A stretch of DNA of 64,000 bases, from the NCBI GenBank assembly GCA_964646625.1, contig CAZYHC010000019.1:1-64000 (forward strand), written 5' to 3'. This document shows, in pieces, positions 1 to 8,672 of this stretch (the first letter of the stretch is position 1; every line of letters begins with the position of its first letter). This DNA is from DAOULT01 sp964646625 (GTDB lineage: Bacteria; Chloroflexota; Anaerolineae; CAZYHC01). A program made the translations under genes and the position numbers. The notes under the pieces were generated by a model. The model was not told the origin of the DNA. It ran no database searches and saw nothing but the letters and a program-made list of their open reading frames with translations.

Positions 1-1139
1 TCTGAGATGAGCACCGTGCCGTCCGCCCCCCAGATGACCAGGATTGCGGTCGGGACGCCTGCCTGGACGGGCAGGATGGTCACCGACATCTCCTGTCCGG
101 CCATGGCCCTCAGCACGTAACGGTCAACTGCGCCCCCGGCCAGACGGCCTGTTACCTGGGCCGAGGTGCCGCCCGGCGCAAACTGGATGCGCTTTGTTGC
201 GGGCTGCGGGACGGCTGTAGGGGTGGGAATCTGTGGCCCGGAGGTATCCTGGGCGCAGTTGAGGGCCATGGTGTACAACCGCTGGTCAGGCGTCAGCCTT
301 GCCCAGCACTCCCCGAACACCTCGTCCTGGGAGCACAGGGTATCCTGTGATGGCCCCCAGGTAACGTTCAGGAAGCATAACCCGTTGTCCTTGTGGAAGC
401 CGGTGGCTGTGCCATTGGGGCCATCGGCCGCATATTGCATGTCCTCGCTCCACCCCCGGGCCGTGAGCACGCTCTTCGCCACGTCAGCGACGGCTGGCCC
501 GCTCTCGAAGTTCTGACCGCTGCCGGTGGCCGTCGCCTGGCAGCCGGTGCCCGATTTCCCGCTGAGGATGTCGGTGAACGGCCCTTCGGCGGTCTTCACT
601 TCAACGCCGAGCGCCTGGGCCAGGGCGTTGGCAAGACCGCTGCACTCGGCAGATGGCAGAGGTTGAAAGTCGGCCGTTACCTGTGCAGGGGTGGCAGGTG
701 ACGTGGGGGTGGCAGTGGCCGGGGGCGCCGTGGGGGTGGGCGTGGCCTCCTCTGCTACGGTGATGGCAAGCTGGGCCGGGTCGCTTTGAACGTTGTCCAC
801 GTTGTAAGCCCGCACCTCAACTGTGTGGCTACCGGCTGTATCAGGTATCCATAACTGGTTGCTCGTGTACGATGTGCTTGGCGGGCTGACGGGCTGGCTG
901 TTGACAAGTTGGCCGTCCACCCACAGCTCTACGCGGGCGACACCCTTAGCGTCGGTGGCCGTTGCCTGCACAGTAACTTCTTGTCCGACCGCAATGTTAT
1001 CGGTAGCCTGTATAGAGGCGATGGCCACGGTGGGCTTGCCTGGCTTGCTGGCACAGCCCGAGCCACAGACCAGAGAAACGACGAGCAGGGTCAAAACCAA
1101 CCGTACCAGGGGGAGTGTACGCAAAATTTTGTCTTTCAT
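1..1139 (-). CDS. Secreted lipoprotein, Ig-like domain plus pre-peptidase-like domain (3' end outside window)
   Basis: This reading frame is open from the ATG at 1139 to the left edge, so at least 379 residues are present and the C-terminus is missing. The start codon at 1139 (an ATG also lies at 1142) is preceded by GGAGG at 1146-1150. The N-terminus has a basic tip, a hydrophobic stretch and a Cys at about residue 29 in a GSGC context, an imperfect lipobox. Residues about 34-125 resemble a bacterial Ig-like domain (VELWVDGQ, HTVEVRAYN). A Thr/Pro linker follows, then a Cys-containing middle region of unknown type. The last visible part (IQFAPGGTSAQVTG, DRYVLRAMAGQEMSV) resembles the beta-sandwich domains often attached to secreted Chloroflexota proteins. 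It is probably an anchored extracytoplasmic protein. Its function cannot be named. Confidence 0.7.
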   Translation of the reverse strand, partial: MKDKILRTLPLVRLVLTLLVVSLVCGSGCASKPGKPTVAIASIQATDNIAVGQEVTVQATATDAKGVARVELWVDGQLVNSQPVSPPSTSYTSNQLWIPDTAGSHTVEVRAYNVDNVQSDPAQLAITVAEEATPTPTAPPATATPTSPATPAQVTADFQPLPSAECSGLANALAQALGVEVKTAEGPFTDILSGKSGTGCQATATGSGQNFESGPAVADVAKSVLTARGWSEDMQYAADGPNGTATGFHKDNGLCFLNVTWGPSQDTLCSQDEVFGECWARLTPDQRLYTMALNCAQDTSGPQIPTPTAVPQPATKRIQFAPGGTSAQVTGRLAGGAVDRYVLRAMAGQEMSVTILPVQAGVPTAILVIWGADGTVLIS

Positions 1140-1254
1140 CATTTTCCTCCCGGGGTGTAGGATTAATAAATAGGGGAAGCTGTACCTTGCGCAGATCGCA
1201 CATCGGCAGGTAAGCTGGGGACATATCCCTACGGCCGATGAGCGTCTTATCGTA

Positions 1255-1288
1255 ATTGTATCATAATTAGAGCCGTTTCGTCAAACGG
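1255..1288 (-). promoter_or_regulatory. Putative promoter with overlapping inverted repeat
   Basis: On the minus strand, TTGACG (1284-1279) and TACAAT (1260-1255) are 18 nt apart and point at the lipoprotein gene. The -35 lies inside the inverted repeat CCGTTT-N4-AAACGG (1273-1288), which could be an operator. This rests on sequence pattern only. Confidence 0.4.
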
Positions 1289-1342
1289 TCTATTGTGAGC
1301 GTTCCGACCAAATATATGACCTAGCCCGGCCATAAAATTAAA

Positions 1343-1410
1343 GCCACAGAGGACACGAAGAACGCAGAGAAAGAAATTCCTTCCTCTGTGCACTCCGTGC
1401 TCTCTGTGGC
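1343..1410. repeat. Intergenic palindromic repeat, copy 1
   Basis: The 68-bp element has outer arms GCCACAGAG and CTCTGTGGC. Its interior consists of degenerate GCAGAG / CTCTGTG words. The same architecture and almost the same length occur at 52852-52920. It lies downstream of porB and upstream of the lipoprotein promoter, both on the minus strand. No T-tract follows, so I do not call it a terminator. Confidence 0.65.
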
Positions 1411-1441
1411 TAAATCGCTGATGGGCACCGTGTGTGTAATC

Positions 1442-2377
1442 TCAGGCCTCACCACACAGCCGCAAAAGTCGCTCCCAGCGCCGATCCACCTCGGCCTGGA
1501 GTTCGCCGATGATGTGCTCGTTTTGGGGCTGGAAGAGGTGGCGGAAGCGTCCCTGGCGTTCGAGCCAGCTAGCGATGGGCAGCTTTTCCTTGGGCTTGTA
1601 GTTCAGCTTCCACTCCCCGTGCTCCACCTCGAACAGGGGCCAGAAACAGGTGTCCACTGCCAGCTTGCTGAGTTCGATGGCATCAGCGGTGTCGTGTCGC
1701 CAGCCCCGGTTGCAGGAGGCAATCACGTTCAGGAAGGCCGGGCCGTCGGCGGCCACCCCTTTGCGGGCTTTTTGCATCAGGTCTCTCCAGCGGTGGGGCG
1801 AAGCCTGGGCCACGTAAGGGACGTTGTGGGCCGCGGCAATGGCCGTCAGGTCCTTGTGAAACTGTCTCTTGCCGGGGATGACCGAACCGGCTGGGGAGGT
1901 GGTGGTGTGTGCCCCGTAGGGGGTAGCTCCTGAGCGCTGGATGCCGGTATTCATGTAGGCCTGGTTGTCGTAGCAGACGTACATCACCTTGTGACCCCGC
2001 TCCAGCATCCCGGAGAGGGACTGCAGGCCGATGTCATAGGTGCCGCCATCGCCGCCTATGGCGATGAACTTGAGGTCCCGCTCCTCGATTTTGCCCTGTC
2101 TGACCAGCGAACGATAGGCGGCCTCAATGCCCGCGGCCGTGGCCGCCGAGTTCTCAAAGGCGTTGTGCATCCAGGGCACACGCCAGGCGGTGGAGGGGTA
2201 ATAGGTGGTGCTTACCTCCACGCAGCCGGTGGCGTTGGTGAGAACCACCGGCTCATCGATCGCCAATAGAATCTGGCGCAGGACAATGGGGGCGCCGCAC
2301 CCGGCACACAGCCGGTGTCCTGGGGCCAGCCGATCCTCCTTTTTGGATAACTCTTTCAAATTGAGTTTAGTAGCCAT
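1442..2377 (-). CDS. porB: Pyruvate:ferredoxin oxidoreductase, beta subunit (TPP-binding)
   Basis: This is the catalytic subunit of the heterotetrameric 2-oxoacid:ferredoxin oxidoreductase, which converts pyruvate and CoA to acetyl-CoA, CO2 and reduced ferredoxin in the cytoplasm. The 311-residue length is normal for PorB. Cys24 and Cys27 (CAGC), Cys52 (ATGCVEV) and Cys222 (ASCNRGW) are the expected ligands of the proximal 4Fe-4S cluster. The thiamine-pyrophosphate/Mg motif begins at GGDGG, residues 108-112, and continues to YDNQAYMNTG. It is the last gene of the porC-porD-porA-porB operon, with 15 nt between porA and porB. Pyruvate is the likeliest substrate because of the PorA sequence and gene order. 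A related 2-oxoacid substrate cannot be excluded by reading alone. Confidence 0.93.
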   Translation of the reverse strand: MATKLNLKELSKKEDRLAPGHRLCAGCGAPIVLRQILLAIDEPVVLTNATGCVEVSTTYYPSTAWRVPWMHNAFENSAATAAGIEAAYRSLVRQGKIEERDLKFIAIGGDGGTYDIGLQSLSGMLERGHKVMYVCYDNQAYMNTGIQRSGATPYGAHTTTSPAGSVIPGKRQFHKDLTAIAAAHNVPYVAQASPHRWRDLMQKARKGVAADGPAFLNVIASCNRGWRHDTADAIELSKLAVDTCFWPLFEVEHGEWKLNYKPKEKLPIASWLERQGRFRHLFQPQNEHIIGELQAEVDRRWERLLRLCGEA

Positions 2378-2392
2378 TATATATACTCCTCT

Positions 2393-3583
2393 CTATTCGC
2401 GCACGCCCAGGTAAGTGACCAGGTTCTCCACTTTCCCTGTGTCGGCGATTTTCAGCAGGTCGCGGAAGACGCTTTCAATCTGGGAAGGCACGATATCCCG
2501 TCCCCCCAGGCCGAAAATGTAATCGACCACCGGCATCTGGCCGTCGTATATCTTGAGGGCAGCACATAGTTCCAGGAACAGGGGGCCGCAATCGTGCATC
2601 GCTCCGAAAGAGATGGAGCGGTCCATCACGCCGACGACTTTGACGTGCCGCAGGGCCTCGACCAATTCCTGGGCCAGGAAAGGACGGAAAACGCGTGGTT
2701 TCAGCATCCCGACCTTGAGTCCCTGCGCTCGCAGGTTATCGACCACCGACCTGGTCGTGCCCGCCGCGGAAGACAGAATAACCACGGCCACCTCGGCGTC
2801 GTCCAATTTGTAGGCCTCGAACAGGCCATACTGACGGCCAAACTGCTGACCAAACTCCTCGCCCACCTGGAGAATAACGTCCTTAGCGTGGGACATACCA
2901 TCAACCTGCTGGCGCTTGTGCTCGAAGTAGTAGTCGTAGAAGTCAAAGGGGCCGTAAGTGGCGGGATTATCGATGTCCAGCATAGTGGGCAGTTGGGGGG
3001 TGTAGGTGCCTATGAAGTCTTGCACCGTATCGTCATCGTGGATTTCCACCCGTTCCAGGCCGTGGCTGGTGATGAACCCGTCGTGCATGACCATCACCGG
3101 CAAAAGGATGTCGGGATGTTCGGCAATGCGGATAGCCTGGATGATGTTGTCGTAGGATTCCTGGGGGTTTTCGGAGAAGAGCTGGAGCCAGCCTGCATCT
3201 CGTGCTCCCATACTGTCAGAATGGTCGCAGTGAATGTTGATGGGCCCTGAGAGGGCACGGTTGACCACCAGCATGACGATGGGCAGCCGGGTGGAGGCGG
3301 CGATATAGACGATCTCCCACATCAGGGCCAACCCGTTGGCCGAAGTGGCGGTCATCACCCGCGCGCCGGCGGCCGAGGCCCCCACACAGGCGCTCATGGC
3401 GCTGTGCTCGCTCTCTACGGTGACGAACTCGGTGTCCACCTTCCCGTCGGCTACAAACTGGGAAAAGGTCTGTACGGTGGAGGTCTGCGGAGTGATGGGG
3501 TAGGCCGCCACCACATCAGGATTAATCTGGCGCATGGCCTCGGCCACCGCCGAGTTGCCATCCAAAGCCATGAACTCGCTCAT
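2393..3583 (-). CDS. porA: Pyruvate:ferredoxin oxidoreductase, alpha subunit
   Basis: The alpha subunit pairs with PorB to form the TPP site and the CoA/substrate pocket. It has 396 residues, typical for the split four-subunit enzyme. The N-terminus (MALDGNSAVAEAMRQINPDV, then AAYPITPQT) is the pyrimidine-binding domain signature. The middle carries the conserved LMWE and MVVNRALSGPINIH-like segments of PorA. The C-terminal half (GMLKPRVFRPF, VVGVMDRSISFG) is the transketolase C-terminal-like domain. The start at 3583 is supported by GAGGAGG ten bases upstream. The gene sits between porD and porB in the operon. Confidence 0.93.
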   Translation of the reverse strand: MSEFMALDGNSAVAEAMRQINPDVVAAYPITPQTSTVQTFSQFVADGKVDTEFVTVESEHSAMSACVGASAAGARVMTATSANGLALMWEIVYIAASTRLPIVMLVVNRALSGPINIHCDHSDSMGARDAGWLQLFSENPQESYDNIIQAIRIAEHPDILLPVMVMHDGFITSHGLERVEIHDDDTVQDFIGTYTPQLPTMLDIDNPATYGPFDFYDYYFEHKRQQVDGMSHAKDVILQVGEEFGQQFGRQYGLFEAYKLDDAEVAVVILSSAAGTTRSVVDNLRAQGLKVGMLKPRVFRPFLAQELVEALRHVKVVGVMDRSISFGAMHDCGPLFLELCAALKIYDGQMPVVDYIFGLGGRDIVPSQIESVFRDLLKIADTGKVENLVTYLGVRE

Positions 3584-3611
3584 AATATGTATTCCTCCTC
3601 AAGGTAGGGAA

Positions 3612-3905
3612 TTATCTCTCGAATTTCCATTCTTCGATCATCTCAATGCAATCAACCGGACATTCTTTGGCACAGACGCCACAGCCCTTGCAATGATCCA
3701 GGTCGAAGCCAACCATCTTTTCATTTTCTACCAGGATGCTCGAATCCGGGCAATAAACCCAGCAGATCAAGCAATTAGTGCACTTTTCCACATCCCTGAT
3801 GGGGCGGAAGGCTCGCCAGGTGCCGGTTTTATACTCGACAGTGTTCCCGGCCTCCAGGATCACCCCCCCGATAGGGATGTCTTTCCATCCAGTACCGTTG
3901 CTCAC
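3612..3905 (-). CDS. porD: Pyruvate:ferredoxin oxidoreductase, delta (ferredoxin) subunit
   Basis: This 97-residue protein carries two 4Fe-4S motifs of the CxxCxxCxxxCP type, one around CTNCLICWVYCP and one around CKGCGVCAKECP. It passes electrons from the PorB cluster to external ferredoxin. The N-terminal 30 residues (GGVILEAGNTVEYKTGTWR) match the usual PorD lead-in. It lies between porC and porA on the same strand with short gaps, so co-transcription is expected. Cysteine spacing shows no loss of ligands. Confidence 0.93.
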   Translation of the reverse strand: MSNGTGWKDIPIGGVILEAGNTVEYKTGTWRAFRPIRDVEKCTNCLICWVYCPDSSILVENEKMVGFDLDHCKGCGVCAKECPVDCIEMIEEWKFER

Positions 3906-3937
3906 GATTTTACCTCCTGCAATTTTAGATGAAATTT

Positions 3938-4510
3938 TTACCCTTCCTGCACCTCTTCGGCGGCCCGCTTGATGGCCTCCACGTTAGCCTCCACGATTTC
4001 GGCCCTCAGCTTCTTGCCGAACCGGTGCCGGGTCTGTTCGATGATTTCATCGAGGCTGAACAGGCCCGTGACCTGGGCGAAGGCGCCCAGCATCGGGGTG
4101 TTGGTGATATCCCGGCCCAGCACGTCAATGGCGATCTGGCTGGCGTTCACGGTGCAAACCCGGCCGGTAGCGAAACCCAGAGTCTGGCGTACCTCGGCTG
4201 GGGTCTGGCTGGTATTGACCAACAAAACGCCCCCCTCTTTGAGACCTTCGGCCACATCGACTGTCCCCAGCAGGGTGGGATCCAGGACCAGGACAATGTC
4301 CGGGGCCTCGATCTGGCAATGCAGATCGATAGGTTCTGGGCTAAGGCGCGTGTAGGCGCGAATAGGAGAGCCCATCCGTTCCGGCCCGTAGTCGGGAAAA
4401 GCCTGGAAATACTGGCCCGTCCCCAACGCTGTATCGGCCAAAAGTTTGCCGGCGGTGACCACTCCCTGTCCGCCCCGCCCATGCCAGCGGATTTCGGTAC
4501 ACTTGCTCAT
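3938..4510 (-). CDS. porC: Pyruvate:ferredoxin oxidoreductase, gamma subunit
   Basis: First gene of the por operon, 190 residues. The opening TEIRWHGRGGQGVVTAG is the hallmark of the gamma subunit or domain of 2-oxoacid:ferredoxin oxidoreductases. It continues with FQAFPDYGPERMGSPIRAYTR, also diagnostic. The subunit stabilises the complex and contributes to CoA binding. The ATG at 4510 follows GAGGAGGG at about 4521. About 145 nt of transcribed leader separate it from its predicted promoter, and that leader contains a terminator-like hairpin (4552-4583). Confidence 0.93.
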   Translation of the reverse strand: MSKCTEIRWHGRGGQGVVTAGKLLADTALGTGQYFQAFPDYGPERMGSPIRAYTRLSPEPIDLHCQIEAPDIVLVLDPTLLGTVDVAEGLKEGGVLLVNTSQTPAEVRQTLGFATGRVCTVNASQIAIDVLGRDITNTPMLGAFAQVTGLFSLDEIIEQTRHRFGKKLRAEIVEANVEAIKRAAEEVQEG

Positions 4511-4538
4511 TATTGTAACCCTCCTCTAGAGAATTGTA

Positions 4539-4583
4539 AAACGCAAAAATAGGGTTAGATTGTCCCCAGGACGGATCTAACCC
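4539..4583 (-). terminator. Intrinsic terminator or attenuator in the porC leader
   Basis: On the minus strand the arms GGGTTAGAT (4583-4575) and ATCTAACCC (4560-4552) enclose a second GTCC/GGAC stem with loop CCA. A T-rich run (TATTTTTGCGTTTT) follows. It lies after the TraR gene but downstream of the promoter at 4690-4662. It could therefore end TraR transcripts and also act as an attenuator for por. Confidence 0.65.
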
Positions 4584-4661
4584 ACCAACCATACTCAGGC
4601 GCAAACTCTTCACTGAAGAAAAACATGCTCACTGAAGCCCCACCTTGGACATCGCTAATGT

Positions 4662-4690
4662 ATTTTAGCAGAAATCGAGCCGGTTGTCAA
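4662..4690 (-). promoter_or_regulatory. por operon promoter
   Basis: On the minus strand, TTGACA (4690-4685), a 17-nt spacer and TAAAAT (4667-4662) form a near-consensus sigma-70 promoter. Its -35 overlaps the last codons of the TraR gene. The leader that follows contains two direct copies of CTTCAGTGA before the terminator-like hairpin. Confidence 0.65.
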
Positions 4691-5073
4691 AAGTAGGGCC
4701 CTGAGCCTGCCACGCCTCTTTTTTTGATCAGTCTCTCGACCTCGGTCTTGCACTTGAGACACAAGGTAGCATCAGGCAGAGCTTCCAGACGAGCCGGATC
4801 TATGGCCTCGCCACACCTTTCGCAAGTACCATACATACCGACCTCCACCAGACGGAGAGCGCGTGTAATAGATTCCAACTTGCGCTCCAAACTCTGAACC
4901 AGAGCCAGATTCTTCTCTCGTTCGTAGATGTCAGGATCGCCTTCATCGGCGCTGGCGTCTACCTCGTACTTCAGGTACTCTCGCATCCGTTCGAGCTTGC
5001 GCCAGGTCTCTTCACGTTCTCTCTCCAGTCTCTCCCGCTCTCGATCGGGCAATTTGCTTCTGGCTCTCATCAT
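4687..5073 (-). CDS. TraR/DksA-family C4 zinc-finger protein
   Basis: This 128-residue protein has an N-terminal coiled coil rich in Arg/Glu (about residues 5-70). A C-terminal zinc finger has pairs CERC and CLKC separated by the usual DksA/TraR insert (GEAIDPARLEALPDAT). Family members bind RNA polymerase through the secondary channel and modulate promoter response. Others are general stress or sporulation-type regulators. It has its own promoter with an inverted repeat at the transcription start. The tip Asp pair typical of E. coli DksA is not obvious, so its effect on transcription may differ. It is upstream of the por operon and partly read-through transcription is possible. Confidence 0.85.
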   Translation of the reverse strand: MMRARSKLPDRERERLEREREETWRKLERMREYLKYEVDASADEGDPDIYEREKNLALVQSLERKLESITRALRLVEVGMYGTCERCGEAIDPARLEALPDATLCLKCKTEVERLIKKRGVAGSGPYF

Positions 5074-5131
5074 GTATCACCCCCTCGCAGATTGCCAGGG
5101 TGAATTTCCCTCACCCTGTAGGTCTAGAAAC

Positions 5132-5193
5132 AATACCGGGCATGCCAGGTCCGGCAAGCCCGGTATTATACAACAAGTAACCCATTTCTGCAA
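5132..5193 (-). promoter_or_regulatory. Promoter of the TraR gene with a strong inverted repeat at +1
   Basis: On the minus strand, TTGCAG (5193-5188), 17 nt and TATAAT (5170-5165) form a promoter. The inverted repeat AATACCGGGC / GCCCGGTATT (5132-5141 and 5158-5167) overlaps the -10 edge and the expected start site. An inner TGCC/GGCA extends the stem. It could be an operator or a 5' mRNA hairpin. Confidence 0.6.
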
Positions 5194-5244
5194 ATTAGCC
5201 GTATTCACTCAGCGTTGGAATTTGGGGAATGATGCATCTATCCT

Positions 5245-5273
5245 TTGCAGCTAAGCGAGACAAGTGGTATACT
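5245..5273 (+). promoter_or_regulatory. Promoter of the peptidase fusion gene
   Basis: TTGCAG at 5245-5250, a 17-nt spacer and TATACT at 5268-5273 precede the start at 5340. The -35 hexamer is identical to that of the divergent TraR promoter, so the two may share control. Confidence 0.5.
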
Positions 5274-5339
5274 ATTATTAGCGATTTCCAATTCCAAACC
5301 GGGGCTGTCTCTCGAGGCCCTTAGAAAGCAGGAAGAAAA

Positions 5340-8300
5340 ATGAATAGAAGACTAATTGTTCTGGTTCTGGTGATGAGTTCTCTCCTGGCCTGGTTTATGT
5401 TGGTGCCCTGCGGCAGCCAGGCCCAGGGAGATATAAAGGTCGTGGTCAACGAGGCCCAGGCCGCTTTTCCCGGCTCGTTGACCTTCCATCTGGAAGCCAA
5501 AAGCGCCGCGCCGATTACCAAAATCGAACTGGAATACGCTTCGGAGCGGACGAGCTGCGGGCTTGTCTCCAGCAAAGCCCTGCCGGAGTTCACCTCCGAA
5601 GCCCAGGTGACCACCAGTTGGACCTGGGAGCTGAAAAAAACGGGGCCCATCCCGCCCGGCGCCCGCATCTGGTGGCGCTGGATCGTGGCGGACGAGGCCG
5701 GGGCCCGCCGCGAGACGCCCCGTTCCTGGGTCGTCTTCGAGGATTCCCGATATGAGTGGCGTACCCTGACGGAGAACAAAGTGACCCTCCTGTGGCACGA
5801 GGGCGACCAGGCCTTTGGAGAAGAACTGATGAACATCGTTCAGACCGCCCTGGAACGTCTGGCCTCCGATACCGGCGCGCATCTGGAAAGCGAGGTGAAG
5901 ATATACGTCTACTCTGAGGCCAGGGAGCTACGTGGGGCGGTGCTCTTCGCCCAGGAGTGGACGGGCGGGATGGCCATCCCTGATTTCGGCATTATCCTGC
6001 TGACTGCTTCGCCGGAAGGGGACGCGGATTGGATTCATCGGGTGACACCCCACGAGTTGGCCCACCTGGTCACCCACCAGATGACTTTCAACTGTGCAGG
6101 CGACATACCCAGGTGGCTCGACGAAGGGCTGGCCATGTACGCCGAGGGAAGCCAGTCCCCCACCAATCAAAGGCTGCTGGAGCAGGCCATCGCCGAGGAC
6201 GACCTCATCTCTTTGAGAACGCTGAACAGCACTTTCTCGGCTCACAGCCAGGAGGCCCACCTGTCATACGCTCAGAGCTACAGCGTGGTGGCGTTCCTCA
6301 TCGACGAATACGGCCGGGACAAGATGCAGGAATTATTGGAAGTGTTCAGGCAGGGCAGCGGCTACGACGAGGCTCTGGAGGAGGTGTATGGCTTTGACAC
6401 CGACGGCCTGGAGGAGGCGTGGCGGGCCAGGGTGGGAGCCAAACCGCGCGCCCGTCCCACGGAGGCAGCGCCCACCGCCCTCCCTACCCCGCTGCCCACC
6501 ATCGCTCCCTGGGAGGCGGAACCCACCGCCCTGCCCACCGTCCCGGGCCCGACGGCCACGATCCGGGCCACCCCTACGCCGTTCCCTTCCCCTACTCCTA
6601 CCCCTGTCGTCATGCCTACGCCCACCCCCGAAGGCTTTTATAATAACCAGACCCTCGGTTTTTCCATCGAGTACCCGCCGGATTGGCGGTTGGAACGGGT
6701 AGAAGGCGCCTCTACCGTCAGAATAATCTCCGTCCGGGAGGAGGTTGCCGTGTGGGTAGGCTCGGATGCTCTCCCCGAGGCCACGTCGCTGGAAGAATAC
6801 GCCAGCCTTTATCGCCTGGACTTCGAACAAGGCTGGGATCAGGTCGAGATTCTGGGCCACGGCCCGATCGCCCTGCGGGATTCAACCCCAGCCCGCGAAC
6901 TCTTGCTAACGGCCATAGCGCAAAACCCTGTTAAGCTCAGGGGCGTGTTCGCCGTGTGGGGGGGGCGGGGCTACTTTGCGCTGGCGTTGGGAAGCCCTGA
7001 AGATTTCGACAGTTATGCCGAGGTCATCGAGGAAATCCTGCTGAGCTTACACCTGGAGGAGCCCAAACCGTTCGGCATCTCGCGTGGCCACGCTCTGTTT
7101 CTGGCTGGCGAGGAGCCGCTTACCCTGGACCCGGCTACCACCCTGAAGGGCATAGACGAGTTCATCGGCCACGTCTTCAACGGGCTGGTGACCATCAACA
7201 TCGAGCTTCAGATCGTGCCCGACCTGGCCGAACGATGGGACATCAGCGAGGATGGTCGGACCTACACCTTTTACCTCAGACCGGGAGTGCGCTTCCACGA
7301 CGGCCGGGAACTGACCGCCGAGGATGTCAAATATTCCTGGGAACGGGCCGCCGCCCCGGCTACCGGTTCGATAACGGCTGAGAGCTACCTGACCGATATC
7401 GTTGGCGTCCGGGAAAAGCTGGACGGGAAGGCCGATGAGATCGCCGGAGTCAAAGTAATCGACCCCTACACCCTTCAGGTGACCATCGACGCTCCCAAGG
7501 TCTACTTTTTGGCCAAACTGGCTACGCCGGTGGCTATGGTGGTGGACCGAAACAACGTGGAATCGGGCCCCGATTGGGACCGACACCCCAACGGCACAGG
7601 GCCCTTCCGCCTGAAGGAATGGGAGCAGGGGGAGTTGCTGATCCTTGAGCGCCACGAGCAATATCATCAGGGGAGGGCCGAACTGGAACACCTTGTCTAC
7701 CTGCTTTACGCCGGGGTGCCCATCCGCATGTACGAAAACGGAGAGAGCGATATCGCCGAAGTGTATCTCTCCGACATCGAGCGCGTGCTGGACCCCAATA
7801 ACCCTCTGAACGCCGAACTGTTGACCTCCTCGGAATCCTGCACCATGAGCGCCGTATACGACGTTACCCTCGCCCCCTTCGACGACGTGAACGTCCGCCG
7901 GGCCTTCAACCACGCCATCGATAAGGAGCGGCTCATCGAGGTGGCCTTCAAGGATTTTGTCCGCGAGGCCAATAGCGTCTTCCCGCCGGGCTATCCCGGC
8001 TATTCCGGCGAGTTTGACATCTTCCCTTATGATCCGGCCCGGGCTGAAGGACTGATCGCCGCCTCAAAATACGGTTCGGTGGATCATTTCCCGCCCGTGG
8101 TCCTCACTACTGCCGGCGCGGGAGGCGGCCTGTCGCCAGCCGTGGCCGAGATGTTGCGGATGTGGCGCGAGAATCTGGGCGTAGAGGTGCAGGTAGAACA
8201 GATGGACCCCGAGACCTACATCGATGAGGTGCACGACCGCCACGGGCAGATAACCTTCATCGGTTGGTGTGCCGAGTACCCCGACCCGGAGAATTTCCTG

Positions 8301-8573
8301 GACGTTCTCTTCCACAGCAAAAGCAAAGAGAACCTGGGCCACTACCATAATCCCCAGGTTGACGAATTGCTGGAGAAGGGACGGGTGGAAAGAGATATCC
8401 AGGCCCGGCTGGCCCTCTATCGCCAGGCGGAAGAGACCATCGTGTCTGAGGCCGCCTCGCTGCTTATCTACCATCCTGACAAATATGTGCTGGTCAAGCC
8501 TTACGTGCATGGCTTCGTCCTGCTCCCCATAGGCATCCCTTTCAACAAAGAGATCTTCGTGGAAGCCCGTTGA
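5340..8573 (+). CDS. Secreted fusion: MA-clan metallopeptidase, PsbP-like domain and family 5 solute-binding protein
   Basis: 1077 residues with a signal peptide (about 1-28). Residues about 30-120 form a beta-rich lead domain. A gluzincin peptidase follows with HELAH at 238-242 and a downstream Glu262 in the WLDEG motif, so the zinc ligands and catalytic Glu are intact. A Pro/Thr-rich linker (about 370-425) leads to a domain beginning LGFSIEYPPDWRLER, of the kind seen in PsbP-like lipoproteins. From about residue 573 to the end the protein is a dipeptide/oligopeptide-type solute-binding protein (EPLTLDPA, DGRTYTFYLRPGVRFHDG, NPLNAELLTS). No permease or ATPase genes adjoin it. The combination suggests peptide hydrolysis and capture at the cell surface, which is my inference. 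Each domain call is solid; the three-part fusion is unusual. Confidence 0.82.
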   Translation: MNRRLIVLVLVMSSLLAWFMLVPCGSQAQGDIKVVVNEAQAAFPGSLTFHLEAKSAAPITKIELEYASERTSCGLVSSKALPEFTSEAQVTTSWTWELKKTGPIPPGARIWWRWIVADEAGARRETPRSWVVFEDSRYEWRTLTENKVTLLWHEGDQAFGEELMNIVQTALERLASDTGAHLESEVKIYVYSEARELRGAVLFAQEWTGGMAIPDFGIILLTASPEGDADWIHRVTPHELAHLVTHQMTFNCAGDIPRWLDEGLAMYAEGSQSPTNQRLLEQAIAEDDLISLRTLNSTFSAHSQEAHLSYAQSYSVVAFLIDEYGRDKMQELLEVFRQGSGYDEALEEVYGFDTDGLEEAWRARVGAKPRARPTEAAPTALPTPLPTIAPWEAEPTALPTVPGPTATIRATPTPFPSPTPTPVVMPTPTPEGFYNNQTLGFSIEYPPDWRLERVEGASTVRIISVREEVAVWVGSDALPEATSLEEYASLYRLDFEQGWDQVEILGHGPIALRDSTPARELLLTAIAQNPVKLRGVFAVWGGRGYFALALGSPEDFDSYAEVIEEILLSLHLEEPKPFGISRGHALFLAGEEPLTLDPATTLKGIDEFIGHVFNGLVTINIELQIVPDLAERWDISEDGRTYTFYLRPGVRFHDGRELTAEDVKYSWERAAAPATGSITAESYLTDIVGVREKLDGKADEIAGVKVIDPYTLQVTIDAPKVYFLAKLATPVAMVVDRNNVESGPDWDRHPNGTGPFRLKEWEQGELLILERHEQYHQGRAELEHLVYLLYAGVPIRMYENGESDIAEVYLSDIERVLDPNNPLNAELLTSSESCTMSAVYDVTLAPFDDVNVRRAFNHAIDKERLIEVAFKDFVREANSVFPPGYPGYSGEFDIFPYDPARAEGLIAASKYGSVDHFPPVVLTTAGAGGGLSPAVAEMLRMWRENLGVEVQVEQMDPETYIDEVHDRHGQITFIGWCAEYPDPENFLDVLFHSKSKENLGHYHNPQVDELLEKGRVERDIQARLALYRQAEETIVSEAASLLIYHPDKYVLVKPYVHGFVLLPIGIPFNKEIFVEAR

Positions 8574-8672
8574 TATTACAGTTTCCAAATCAAGGGACGC
8601 CGCAGATCGTTACGTCCGTTCAACCTGGGTGGAGATTATGTGACAGTTAGTGAAAGTGAGAGGTGAGAAGCC

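Noticed and set aside
4520..4660. T-box riboswitch in the por leader
   Set aside because: The leader is too short and lacks the TGG-N-ACC antiterminator and specifier loop; only a terminator-like hairpin is clear.
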